Assembly: GCA_964406445.1 (NCBI GenBank)
Contig: CAYORU010000026.1
Location: 1-46,480 of the forward strand
Source: SG8-30 sp964406445
GTDB taxonomy: Bacteria > Pseudomonadota > Gammaproteobacteria > Steroidobacterales > Steroidobacteraceae
Length of the DNA: 46,480 nucleotides
Direction: 5' to 3'
Part shown: positions 16,814-24,469 of the stretch, in pieces
Layout: every line of letters begins with the position of its first letter
How positions within the stretch are numbered: the stretch's first letter is position 1
The notes under the pieces: model-generated
The model's database searches: none
The model's input: only the letters and a program-made list of their open reading frames with translations
Told to the model about the DNA's origin: nothing
Program-made: the position numbers and the translations under genes

Positions 16814-17728
16814 TCAGCGGCGGCGGGCCGTCGCCTCCCATCCGACGAACAGCAGCAACCCGAGCACGAACGGCACCAGTTCGTACAGCAGCCGGTAAGC
16901 CAGCACGGCGCCGAGCAGCGACTCCGGCGGCACGTCGCGCAGCATCAGCAGCAGCATGGATTCGAACACGCCGAGGCCGGCCGGCACGCTCGACAGCATC
17001 CCGGCGAGGATCGCCACGACGTACACCGCCACGAAGGGCAGGAACGCACCGGCGCTGTCCGGCGGCAGCAGCACGTAAAGGACCGCGGCGGCGGCGAGCA
17101 CCTCGACCAGCCCCAGCGCGTACTGCCAGGCCGTCAGCCGCGGCGTGGGCAGCTCGGCCTCGAACCCGCGCAGCCGGAGGGTGCCGCGGAACCTGGCCAC
17201 GGCGGCGACATACAGCGCGTGGGCGACGAGCAGGCCCGCGCCCACCGCCATCGCCGCGGCTTCGCTGAGCGCGAGGCGGGGCGCGGCCGCCTCGGCCGAG
17301 AACAGCAGCGCGACCGCGCACAGCACGCCGAGTCCGGCGGCATACGGCAGCGTCGACAGCAGGATGACCTTGCCGACCTCGAGCGGCGCGAGCCCGAGCG
17401 GCTGGTAGAGCCGGTAGCGGATGGCGCCGCCCGACAGCGCGCCGAAGCCGATCGCGTGGCCGATCGGGTAGGCGATCAGGCCGACCGTCGCGGGGCGCGA
17501 CCAGGCCAGCCCCGGCCGCAGGCTGCGCAGCATGACGGCCTCGTAGGTGGCGAGCGAGGCGAGCGCGAGCGCGGCGAACAGGCCGGCCAGGGCGAGCGCG
17601 GCCGCCGGCAGCGCGCGAAAGCTCGCCGCCACCTCGGCCGGGTCGATGGCCTGGAGATTGCGGTACAGCACGACGGCCGCGACCGAGATGATGACCAGCG
17701 AGACGATCGCCGGCAGGAGTCGTTTCAT
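16814..17728 (-). CDS. lysylphosphatidylglycerol synthase TM-region family protein (UPF0104/MprF N-terminal-like)
   Basis: 304 residues with about eight hydrophobic helices from residue 5 to the C terminus. Family signatures include YPIGHAIGFGALSGGAIRYR and MLSSVPAGLGVFESMLLLML. This is the flippase-like half of MprF without the cytosolic aminoacyl-transferase half, so it cannot make lysyl-PG itself. Stand-alone members probably move lipids or amphiphiles across the inner membrane. The start at 17728 lies 85 bases after the stop of the upstream alpha/beta hydrolase gene. Confidence 0.83.
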   Translation of the reverse strand: MKRLLPAIVSLVIISVAAVVLYRNLQAIDPAEVAASFRALPAAALALAGLFAALALASLATYEAVMLRSLRPGLAWSRPATVGLIAYPIGHAIGFGALSGGAIRYRLYQPLGLAPLEVGKVILLSTLPYAAGLGVLCAVALLFSAEAAAPRLALSEAAAMAVGAGLLVAHALYVAAVARFRGTLRLRGFEAELPTPRLTAWQYALGLVEVLAAAAVLYVLLPPDSAGAFLPFVAVYVVAILAGMLSSVPAGLGVFESMLLLMLRDVPPESLLGAVLAYRLLYELVPFVLGLLLFVGWEATARRR

Positions 17729-17813
17729 GGGGCCGATTTCGTACTGGACCGTCGCGCGGATGCGGCCGGTCAGCGGTCCGGCGGCCGCGACGCCGCCACG
17801 AACGCGCCGCGCA

Positions 17814-18662
17814 TCACGCCCGCGCCCCGGCTCGGTCGCCGTCGGCGACGAAGGCGCGGATCGCCTCCACCACCTGCGGCGCGGCGAGCAGCTCGCGGTG
17901 GCCGAGCCCGCGGGTGTAGAGCCGCTGAGCCGACGGCCAGGCGCGCTCGAGGTCGCGGGCCTGCGAAACGGAGACGACGTCGTCGTCCTCGTCGTGGATG
18001 ACGAGCGCGCGCGCGGCGACGTTCTCGCCGAGCGCCACCAGGTCGAGCTCGCCGAGCGGGCGGCGCGCATGCGCCTCGAACAGCCTCGCCAGCGCCGCCC
18101 GTGAGCCGGCGGGCAGGCCCAGTTCCACGCCGAGGCGGGTCATCATGTCGCTGACGCGCGTGGGGCTGCCGATCAGGACGAGGCGCTTCGCGGCCAGGCC
18201 CTCGTCGACGGCCACGCCCGCGGCGGCGCCGCCGAAGGAGTGACCGATGACGGCGTGCGCGCCGCCGAGTTCGTCCGCCGCCGCGCGCAGGAGGTCGGCG
18301 AGGATCCGGGTGGACAGGCGGCGCCCGGCGGACACGCCGTGGCCGGGCGCATCGAGCGCCACCACCCGGTAGCCCATCGGCGCCAGCGCGGCGGCGATGC
18401 GCAGGAACTGCGTCGGCCGGCCTCGCCAGCCGTGCTGCGCGAGCACCAGCGGCCCGTCCTCGCCCCAGGCGAGCGCATGCAGGCCACCGGACAGGATCAG
18501 GCGCGCCGGCGGCGGCGCGGGCTCGTGCTCCCAGGGCTGCGGCGGGTTGCGCCCGCGCGGCCGGCACAGCATCTCGGCGGCGAGCCGGGCGGCGAGCGAA
18601 GGCGCGACGCCGCCGACCGCGCCGAACAGCGGCGGCATCCAGCCTGGAAAGGGGCTTGCCAT
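17814..18662 (-). CDS. alpha/beta hydrolase
   Basis: 282 residues. The nucleophile elbow is GHSFGGAAAG, the oxyanion region is LAQHGWRGRP, the acid is in IHDEDDDVV and the histidine in TRGLGHRELL. These give a complete Ser-Asp-His triad of the esterase/hydrolase fold. Other features are the strand MGYRVVALDAPGHG and a His-rich loop. No substrate can be assigned. A GC-rich hairpin overlaps the region just upstream of its start. Confidence 0.85.
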   Translation of the reverse strand: MASPFPGWMPPLFGAVGGVAPSLAARLAAEMLCRPRGRNPPQPWEHEPAPPPARLILSGGLHALAWGEDGPLVLAQHGWRGRPTQFLRIAAALAPMGYRVVALDAPGHGVSAGRRLSTRILADLLRAAADELGGAHAVIGHSFGGAAAGVAVDEGLAAKRLVLIGSPTRVSDMMTRLGVELGLPAGSRAALARLFEAHARRPLGELDLVALGENVAARALVIHDEDDDVVSVSQARDLERAWPSAQRLYTRGLGHRELLAAPQVVEAIRAFVADGDRAGARA

Positions 18663-18671
18663 GGCGCGCGA

Positions 18672-18701
18672 AGGGCCGGCGCGGTCGCCCGCACCGGCCC
18701 T
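18672..18701. repeat. 13-bp inverted repeat (hairpin) between lipoprotein and hydrolase genes
   Basis: The arms 18672-18684 and 18689-18701 pair over 13 bases with one G.T wobble, around a four-base loop (TCGC on plus, GCGA on minus). It lies in the 63-base gap between two minus-strand genes. There is no T-run after it on either strand, so it is not a classical terminator. It could act as a transcript processing or stability element. Confidence 0.5.
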
Positions 18702-18725
18702 CTCAATGGCTCGCGGAGCCCGGGT

Positions 18726-19274
18726 TCAACCCGCGGCGGGCGCGTCTGCCGCCTCGCCATCGGCCGGCAGCTCGCCCTCGGCGGGCATGTCGCCCTCCAT
18801 CGGGACCTCGCCCTCGGCGGGATAGGTTTCGGCCGGCGGCGCGCCGTCGCAACCCTCGACGCCGTCCATCAGGATGATCTCGAGGTTGTCGTCGGCCTGG
18901 ATGTCGCGCGTGCACTTGGTGTTGCCCGAAGCCAGCGGCGCGCTGAACTCCCAGTCGCCGGGCGCGAGCGGCAAGGTCTCGGCGGAGCCGTTGCAGGTCG
19001 GGGCGCCGTTCTCATCGGTCGGCCCCGTCATCGATACCTCGACCACCATGGTGCGGTTGTTGGCGTACTTGTTGGCCTCGCCGCGCAATTCGACGGGCAC
19101 CATGCGGACCGGGATCGACTCGCACACGCCGCCCTGCGAGAAGGTCTTGATGCTCACCGTCGCCTTGATCAGCGGCAGCTCGTCGTTCTTGCTGCCGCCG
19201 CAGCCCGCGAGAAGCACGGCCGCCGCGGCCGCCGCGAGCCAGCCCGGTGCACCTTGGCCTTGAATCTTCATCAT
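18726..19274 (-). CDS. hypothetical lipoprotein with acidic repeat tail
   Basis: 182 residues. The lipobox AAVLLAGC marks a lipidated exported protein. The central part (about 30-140) has four Cys and no family I recognise (SIKTFSQGGVCESIPVRM, EILMDGVEGCDG-like end). The last 35 residues are a low-complexity tail with repeated Pro-Ala-Glu-Gly-type units (AEGEVPMEGDMPAEGELPADGE), encoded by a degenerate tandem repeat. No function assigned. The start has AAGGGG upstream. Confidence 0.7.
   Translation of the reverse strand: MMKIQGQGAPGWLAAAAAAVLLAGCGGSKNDELPLIKATVSIKTFSQGGVCESIPVRMVPVELRGEANKYANNRTMVVEVSMTGPTDENGAPTCNGSAETLPLAPGDWEFSAPLASGNTKCTRDIQADDNLEIILMDGVEGCDGAPPAETYPAEGEVPMEGDMPAEGELPADGEAADAPAAG
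18745..18834. repeat. degenerate tandem repeat encoding acidic tail
   Basis: On the plus strand the pattern CTCGCCCTCGGCGGG recurs with variants (CTCGCCATCGGCCGG, TCGCCCTCCATCGGG), each about 15 bases, coding five-residue units in the lipoprotein tail. Such tracts often vary in copy number between strains. Confidence 0.55.
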
Positions 19275-19336
19275 TTCGACTACCCCTTGAGTTCTTCGTC
19301 TGTGTCAGTGATTGGCGGGCCCGAATCGCGGCTCCG

Positions 19337-19381
19337 CCGGGGGGAAAAACGCGCTGAGACTACCAAAAACGCGCCCCCCGG
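19337..19381. repeat. paired AAAAACGCGC direct repeats inside an inverted repeat
   Basis: In the 122-base gap between the methyltransferase and lipoprotein genes, AAAAACGCGC occurs at 19345-19354 and 19365-19374, exactly 20 bases apart. They are flanked by CCGGGGGG (19337-19344) and CCCCCCGG (19374-19381). The 20-base spacing, about two helical turns, fits paired protein binding sites. Terminator function for the upstream gene is an alternative, since the minus strand reads GCGCGTTTTT twice. Confidence 0.45.
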
Positions 19382-19396
19382 ACATCCTCGCGCCGT

Positions 19397-19984
19397 TCAG
19401 CCCGCAGGCGCGCGCTCGATGGCCCAGAGCACCGGCGTCCGCCCGCGGCGCGCGAACATCCCGCCGCCGAGGGCCAGGAACGAGCGCGCCAGGCGCCGCC
19501 GGTACCAGTCCACCGGCCGCAGGTGCACGTCGCGATCCGTGCGCGAGCGGTCGGCGGCGCGGCGCCAGTCCTCGAGGGTCAGCACGCTGAGGTAGAGCAG
19601 GCCGCGCGACAGCCGCGCGAGGTTCGCGAGCGCCCGGGCCGCGGCGCGGTCGTCGAGGTACTGCAGCACGTCGTGGCAGACCACCAGGTCGAAGGCGGCG
19701 CGCGGCCGGTAGTCCTCGAGGCGGGCGTGCACCCAGCCGTGCCTGCGCGCCAGGTACTCGCTGACCTCCAGCCCGACGTAGCGGGCGCGCGGGAACCGCT
19801 CGAGCAGGGGCGGCCGCAGCTGGCCCAGGCCACAGCCGGCGTCGAGCACCCGCCCGACGCGCACGCCGAGGTAGGCGGCATAGGCACCGATGAAGTCGCC
19901 GAGCCGCCGCGCTTCGTCCGCGGAGGCGACCCGCGTGGCGGGGTCCTCGTAGAAGCGGCGGTAGAACTCGGCATCGAAGCGCAT
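19397..19984 (-). CDS. class I SAM-dependent methyltransferase
   Basis: 195 residues. The SAM-binding motif I is VLDAGCGLGQLRPPLLERF, motif II is ARYVGLEVSEYLA, and post-motif FDLVVCHDVLQYLDD follows. The fold is complete though short. The substrate is unknown. It is divergent from the V/A-ATPase operon, separated by 237 bases. Confidence 0.85.
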   Translation of the reverse strand: MRFDAEFYRRFYEDPATRVASADEARRLGDFIGAYAAYLGVRVGRVLDAGCGLGQLRPPLLERFPRARYVGLEVSEYLARRHGWVHARLEDYRPRAAFDLVVCHDVLQYLDDRAAARALANLARLSRGLLYLSVLTLEDWRRAADRSRTDRDVHLRPVDWYRRRLARSFLALGGGMFARRGRTPVLWAIERAPAG

Positions 19985-20100
19985 GGGGGGCCCGGGCGGC
20001 GAGACGCGCATTATGCGGCGGCGCAAGCCGGCCGAGGTGGCCCGGCCTGCTGGCCCCTTCGCCGCCGCGAAGCGGACTTCCAGGACGCGCTGCCCGACCC

Positions 20101-20123
20101 CCGGGATGCTAGGTAAATCCCGG
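20101..20123 (+). promoter_or_regulatory. hairpin in the leader/promoter region of the V/A-ATPase operon
   Basis: CCGGGAT (20101-20107) and ATCCCGG (20117-20123) form a perfect 7-bp inverted repeat around GCTAGGTAA, about 100 bases before the first ATPase gene. It could be an operator or a 5'-leader hairpin. The 237-base region 19985-20221 otherwise shows no gene; a clear sigma-70 promoter was not found. Confidence 0.35.
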
Positions 20124-20221
20124 ATATTCCAAAGACTTCCGCTCGTCGACCATGGACCTGTGGCCCGCGCGGCGGGGGCAGTCGCGCCCTCGCGCACCGG
20201 GCCGCCCGGGGGGCTGTCGCC

Positions 20222-20572
20222 ATGCGCGAGCCCAGCGAACATCCAAGGGTCCCCGCAGCCGCCGGCGATGTCGCGGCGGCGATGACGCGGGTGCTCGCCG
20301 CCGAGCGCGAGGCCCAGCAGGAGGTCGAGGCCGCGCGCGAGGAGGCAGGTCGCGTCCTCGAGCACGCGCGAAGGGAGGCGCGGGCCGCGCTCGAGCACGC
20401 AGAGCGCACGGCGCGAAGGATCCATGGCCGGACCTCCGGGCTCGCCGCCCGTCGCGAGACGCTGCTCGTCGCCGCGGCGGAGGCCGAGCCAGCCTGCGCC
20501 GACCCCGGGGCAGTGCTTGACGAGGCCGTCGCGCGGCTGGCGCGGCGGCTCACGCTGAACGGCGATGCGTGA
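20222..20572 (+). CDS. V/A-type ATPase peripheral-stalk subunit (G/H-like)
   Basis: 116 residues, mostly one long charged helix (about 15-75) rich in Ala, Glu and Arg: AAEREAQQEVEAAREEAGRVLEHARREA is the coiled-coil core seen in archaeal H / V-ATPase G subunits. It would pair with subunit E to form the peripheral stalk linking the A3B3 head to subunit I. Sequence alone is weak evidence, as coiled coils look alike; its place as first gene of a complete V/A-ATPase operon is the main support. It overlaps the next gene by eight bases. Confidence 0.72.
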   Translation: MREPSEHPRVPAAAGDVAAAMTRVLAAEREAQQEVEAAREEAGRVLEHARREARAALEHAERTARRIHGRTSGLAARRETLLVAAAEAEPACADPGAVLDEAVARLARRLTLNGDA

Positions 20573-21323
20573 CCAGCCGCGGCTCGCCTACGCTCAGGCC
20601 CGCATCCAGGCGCGCCATGGCCGCCGCCCGGACCCCGGCTTCTGGCGCGCCGTGGACGCGACCCGCGACTTCGAGCACGTCGTCGAGCTGATCCGTTCCA
20701 GCGTCTTCAGCCACGTCGCTCTCGGCCTGTCGCCGCAGACCGGCGTCCACGAACTCGAGCGGCGCCTGCGCGAGGAATGGCGGGCGGCCTCGGCGGAAGC
20801 CGCCGCCTGGTATCCGCGCGCGTGGCGACCCGCCTTCCTTTGGATGGGCTGGCTGCCGTGGCTGCCCGCGCTCACCTGGCTTGCCGCCGGCAAGGCACCG
20901 CCGCCGTGGATGCGGGAGGATCCGGTGCTCGTGCCATTGCTCGACGAGGCCGGACCCGCGGCGGCGCTGCCGCGCACCGCGCTCGCGCCGCTCGCTGGCG
21001 GATTCGCGGCGGGCGGCAGCGTCCGTGCCGAGTGGCGGCGCCAATGGCGCCGCCGCTGGCGGCCGCTCGCGCCGGCGCACGCGCGCGGCCTCGAGCGGCT
21101 CGACGCCGCCCTCGTCCTGCCCCTGATGCCGGCGAACGACGCTCCGGCCGACTTCGAGGCCGTGCTCGACGAGGCCGGCGGCAGGATCCTCCGCCTGTTC
21201 CGCCGCCACGCGGGCACGCCTGTCGCCGGCCTCGCGTGGCTCGCGCTCGGCGCGCTCGACCGCCTGCACCTGCGCGCCGCGCTGTCGGCGTCCCGGCTGT
21301 TCGGGTCGCGGGCGGTGGCATGA
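20565..21323 (+). CDS. V/A-type ATPase subunit C-like (V0D/AC39)
   Basis: 252 residues. The N terminus LAYAQARIQARHGRRPD and the mostly helical composition suit the funnel-shaped subunit C that joins the central stalk to the K ring. It is shorter than the 330-360 residues usual for archaeal subunit C. The segment AFLWMGWLPWLPALTWLAAG is unusually hydrophobic. Position second in the operon supports the call. It overlaps subunit I by ATGA. Confidence 0.68.
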   Translation: MRDQPRLAYAQARIQARHGRRPDPGFWRAVDATRDFEHVVELIRSSVFSHVALGLSPQTGVHELERRLREEWRAASAEAAAWYPRAWRPAFLWMGWLPWLPALTWLAAGKAPPPWMREDPVLVPLLDEAGPAAALPRTALAPLAGGFAAGGSVRAEWRRQWRRRWRPLAPAHARGLERLDAALVLPLMPANDAPADFEAVLDEAGGRILRLFRRHAGTPVAGLAWLALGALDRLHLRAALSASRLFGSRAVA

Positions 21324-23161
21324 CCCTTAGACCCTCCTCCGCGCGGTGGTTCGAGCTGCTCACGGATCGCGAGCACCTCGGGCAGGTGCTCGGCGCGCTC
21401 GGCCAGAGCGGCGTGGTCCAGCTCGAGGCCTACAGCGACGTGGATGCCGAGGCCGCGCTGCCCGACTACGCCCGCGCCCTCGAGCGCTATCGCCAGCTCG
21501 CGCGGCGCCACCAGGCCTACTGGCCCGCGGTCCGCGTCGACGCGGCCGCCGCCGCGAATCGCTCGGCGGATCGCGTCCAGGAGGATCTGGACCGCCTCGA
21601 GGCCTGGGCGGCGGACGCCGACCCGGAGATCGCGGCGCTGCAGTCCCTGGAGGCCGCGCGGGCCGGCGTCGAGGAGCTGGCCGGGCTGCTCGAGGCCCCT
21701 GCCCGGGACCTGCCGGATCTCGGCCTGCTGTCGAGCTGCGGGCCGGCGCTGCGCGCGCAGGTGTGCGCGATCGAAGGCGCGGATGCGCCGCTCGCCCTGC
21801 CGCCCGGCGTGCTGCACATGGTGATCCGCCGCGACGGCACCCGTTACCTGCTCGCCCTCGGCGCGGCGGAAGAGATGGCCGAGCTCGACGCGAGGCTCGA
21901 CGCGCTGCACGCGCGCCGCATCGGGCTGCCCCGCGACCTGCCGGCCGACGCGGGCGAGGCCGCGGCGACGCTCCGCCACCAGTCGTCGGAACTCGCGGCG
22001 GGGATCGCGAAGCACCGTACCGCGCTCGACTCGATCGCGCAGCGGCACGCGCTGCCCGCGCTGCTCGCCGAGTTCACCTTCCTCGAGTGGCTCGTCTCGC
22101 ACGTGCCCCAGCTGCCGGCGACCCGCCATTTCGCCTGGGTGACCGGATGGACCAGCGACCTGCAGGGCAGCGGCCTCGAGCGAACGCTCGCCGCCGCCGG
22201 ACTGCCCGGGCTGCTGCACTTCCCGGAGCCACCGCGCAGCTTCGAGGCGCCGGTGGTCATGCGCAACCCGCGCTGGGCGCGCCCCTTCGAGCTGTTCGTG
22301 CGCCTGCTCGGCACGCCCGGCGCGACCGAGGCCGACCCGAGCCCGCTGGTCGCGGTGATCGCGCCGCTGCTGTTCGGCTTCATGTTCGGCGACGTCGGGC
22401 AGGGCGCGGTGCTGCTCGCCGCCGGCCTCGCGCTGCGCCGGCGCTGGCCGGCCCTTGCGCTGCTGGTGCCCGGCGGCCTCTCGGCGATGGCCTTCGGATT
22501 CGCCTTCGGCAGCGTGTTCGCCCGCGAGGACCTGATCCCGGCGCTGTGGCTGCACCCGCTGGCGGAGCCGCTCACCGTGCTGGTCGCGAGCCTGATGATC
22601 GGCGTGGCCGTGATCCTGCTCGGCCTCGTCATGGACGGCGTCGAGCACGCCTGGCGCGGGGCCGGCCGCGCGTGGTGGGCGAGCCGCGCGGGGCTGGTCG
22701 TTGCCTATGCCGGGCTCGTCGCCACGCCGCTGTGGCCAGGCGGCGCGGCCATCGCGCTCGCCGGCCTGGCCTGGTTCGTGATCGGCGCGGCCGCGGTCGC
22801 GCAGGCCGCCGCCGGGGCGGGCCGGGCCCTGGCCGAGCTCGTCGAGACCACGCTGCAGCTCGTGGTCAACACCGTCTCGTTCGCGCGCGCCGGGGCGTTC
22901 GCGCTCGCCCACGCGGGCCTGTCGGCCGCGGTCGTCGGCGTGAGCGAGGCGACCGGCAACCCCGTCGGCTACGCGCTCGCGCTGGTCGCGGGCAACCTGC
23001 TGATCATCGTGCTCGAGGGGCTGATCGTCGGCATCCAGACGACCCGCCTCGTGCTGTTCGAGTTCTTCATCCGCTTCCTGCGCGGCGAGGGCCGGCCGTT
23101 CAGCCCGCTGCCGCCGCCCGGCGGCGCAGGCGCGCCCACGACAAAGGAGATCCTGCCATGA
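21320..23161 (+). CDS. V/A-type ATPase subunit I (a subunit)
   Basis: 613 residues. The first half (to about 330) is a soluble helical arm, and the second half has about seven or eight membrane helices. Diagnostic motifs are LLFGFMFGDVGQGAVLL in the first membrane helix and the ion-path arginine R523 in VSFARAGAFALAHAG. The protein forms the stator half-channels that pass ions to the K ring. The arm is somewhat shorter than in many archaea. Both ends overlap neighbours by ATGA. Confidence 0.92.
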   Translation: MTLRPSSARWFELLTDREHLGQVLGALGQSGVVQLEAYSDVDAEAALPDYARALERYRQLARRHQAYWPAVRVDAAAAANRSADRVQEDLDRLEAWAADADPEIAALQSLEAARAGVEELAGLLEAPARDLPDLGLLSSCGPALRAQVCAIEGADAPLALPPGVLHMVIRRDGTRYLLALGAAEEMAELDARLDALHARRIGLPRDLPADAGEAAATLRHQSSELAAGIAKHRTALDSIAQRHALPALLAEFTFLEWLVSHVPQLPATRHFAWVTGWTSDLQGSGLERTLAAAGLPGLLHFPEPPRSFEAPVVMRNPRWARPFELFVRLLGTPGATEADPSPLVAVIAPLLFGFMFGDVGQGAVLLAAGLALRRRWPALALLVPGGLSAMAFGFAFGSVFAREDLIPALWLHPLAEPLTVLVASLMIGVAVILLGLVMDGVEHAWRGAGRAWWASRAGLVVAYAGLVATPLWPGGAAIALAGLAWFVIGAAAVAQAAAGAGRALAELVETTLQLVVNTVSFARAGAFALAHAGLSAAVVGVSEATGNPVGYALALVAGNLLIIVLEGLIVGIQTTRLVLFEFFIRFLRGEGRPFSPLPPPGGAGAPTTKEILP

Positions 23162-23508
23162 GACTCTGGACCGCCGCAGTCATCGTCGGCGCCTCGCTGG
23201 TCGGCGTGCTCGTCGCCGGCACGACCCTGCTCTGGCTGTTCCCGGCGGCGGCCGGCGCGGCGGAGCCCGCAGTCGCGGGCACGCCGCCCGAGGTCGCGCG
23301 CTGGGCCTTCGCCTCGGCGGCCGGCGCGGCCGCGCTGTCGGCGCTCGCCGCCGGCTACGCGGTGGCGCAGGTCGGCACCGCCGCGGTCGGCGCGTTGGCC
23401 GAGAAGCCGGAGCTGTTCGGACGGGTGCTGATCCTCGTCGGCCTCGCCGAGGGCATCGCGATCTACGGCCTCATCGTCGCGGTGCTGATCTTCAACCGGG
23501 TCACCTGA
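23158..23508 (+). CDS. V/A-type ATPase subunit K (rotor ring proteolipid)
   Basis: 116 residues. Residues 1-35 form a hydrophobic N-terminal helix ending in AAAGAAEP, probably a cleaved signal. Then comes a two-helix hairpin: helix 1 about 48-77 (SALAAGYAVAQVGTAAVGAL) with Q71, loop EKPELFGR, and helix 2 with the ion-carrying E98 in GLAEGIAIYGLIVAVLI. One Glu per hairpin is what an ATP synthase-like ring would have. Q71 and Y103 are compatible with Na+ binding, but the residues after E98 (Gly, Ile) are not the usual Ser/Thr, so H+ is as likely. Confidence 0.9.
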   Translation: MRLWTAAVIVGASLVGVLVAGTTLLWLFPAAAGAAEPAVAGTPPEVARWAFASAAGAAALSALAAGYAVAQVGTAAVGALAEKPELFGRVLILVGLAEGIAIYGLIVAVLIFNRVT

Positions 23509-23807
23509 TGGAGCCGCTGGCCTTCGTGGGCGACGAGCTGACCGCGACCGGCTACCGGCTCGCCGGCGCGCGCGTCTACACGCCGTCGCCTGACGAGGTT
23601 CTCGAGGCGTTGCGGGACGCGCGCGCACGGGCCGCGGTCGTGCTCATCGCCGCACCGCTCGCCGCGCTGCTGCCGGCCCGGCTCCTCGACGAGGCGCTGG
23701 CGTCGGCGGCGCCGCTCGCGCTCGTCGTCGACGACCTGCGTGGCGGAATGCCACCGCCGGATCTCGAGGCGGCCATGCGGCGCGCCCTCGGCGTGGAGGG
23801 CGCGTGA
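23508..23807 (+). CDS. V/A-type ATPase subunit F
   Basis: 99 residues, the normal length. The start MEPLAFVGDELTATGYRLAG is characteristic of subunit F, followed by alternating beta-alpha units (AAVVLIAAPLAALLP, ALVVDDL). It sits in the central shaft and, in some systems, regulates hydrolysis. Its ATG shares one base with the subunit K stop (TGATG). Confidence 0.88.
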   Translation: MEPLAFVGDELTATGYRLAGARVYTPSPDEVLEALRDARARAAVVLIAAPLAALLPARLLDEALASAAPLALVVDDLRGGMPPPDLEAAMRRALGVEGA

Positions 23808-24469
23808 GACTACCTGTGTCAACCCCTGTGCCAAGCGGCGGCGCGGTCATCGACCTGCAGGTCTACGCGCTGCTCGGCCGGCTCGGCGCCGAGCGCGACG
23901 CCGCCTGCCGGGCGCTGCTGGCCGACGCCGGGGCGCAGGCGTCGGAGGTCCTGCGCGAGGCCCGGCACCGGGCCCGCGAACGGGTCAGGGCGGCAGTACG
24001 CGAGAAACGCGCGCGGATCGCCGAGAGCTGCCGGCAGGTGCGGGTGGACATCGAGAAGCGCCGCCGCGACCACGACTTCGAATGCGTCTCGCGGGCGCTG
24101 TCCGGCGGCCTCGCCCGGCTGCCGGAAGCGCTCGGGCGGCGCTGGGCCGATCCAGAGGCGCGGTGGCAGTGGTGCGAGGCCGCCCTCGCCGGCGCGAGCC
24201 GCGCGCTCGGCCGCGGCGGATGGCGGATCGAGCACGCGCCAGGGCTCGACGGCGACGAGAGGCGGCGCCTTCGCGTGCTCGCCGAGGCGCGCGCCGGCGA
24301 CGACTGCGAAACCCTTGAGTCGGGCGAGCTTCGTTGCGGCCTCAGGATCGGCCGCGGCGGGGCGGTCTACGACGCGACGCTCGACGGGCTCTGCGCGCAA
24401 CGCGGCCGCCTCGAGGCGGCACTGCTCGCCGAAATCGACGCGCTCGCCGGCCGGAGGACGCCCTCGTGA
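23804..24469 (+). CDS. V/A-type ATPase subunit E
   Basis: 221 residues. The N-terminal half is a charged helix (AGAQASEVLREARHRARERV) for pairing with the G/H-like subunit, and the C-terminal globular part (RCGLRIGRGGAVYDATLDG) ends in LLAEIDALAG, like the head-binding domain of subunit E. It starts with GTG overlapping the subunit F stop (GTGA). The sequence is divergent, and the call leans on operon position. Confidence 0.78.
   Translation: MRLPVSTPVPSGGAVIDLQVYALLGRLGAERDAACRALLADAGAQASEVLREARHRARERVRAAVREKRARIAESCRQVRVDIEKRRRDHDFECVSRALSGGLARLPEALGRRWADPEARWQWCEAALAGASRALGRGGWRIEHAPGLDGDERRRLRVLAEARAGDDCETLESGELRCGLRIGRGGAVYDATLDGLCAQRGRLEAALLAEIDALAGRRTPS

Noticed and set aside
19312..19590. 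92-codon ORF in the lipoprotein-methyltransferase gap
   Set aside because: Mostly antisense to the methyltransferase gene; Arg/Pro/Ser-rich translation typical of a shadow.
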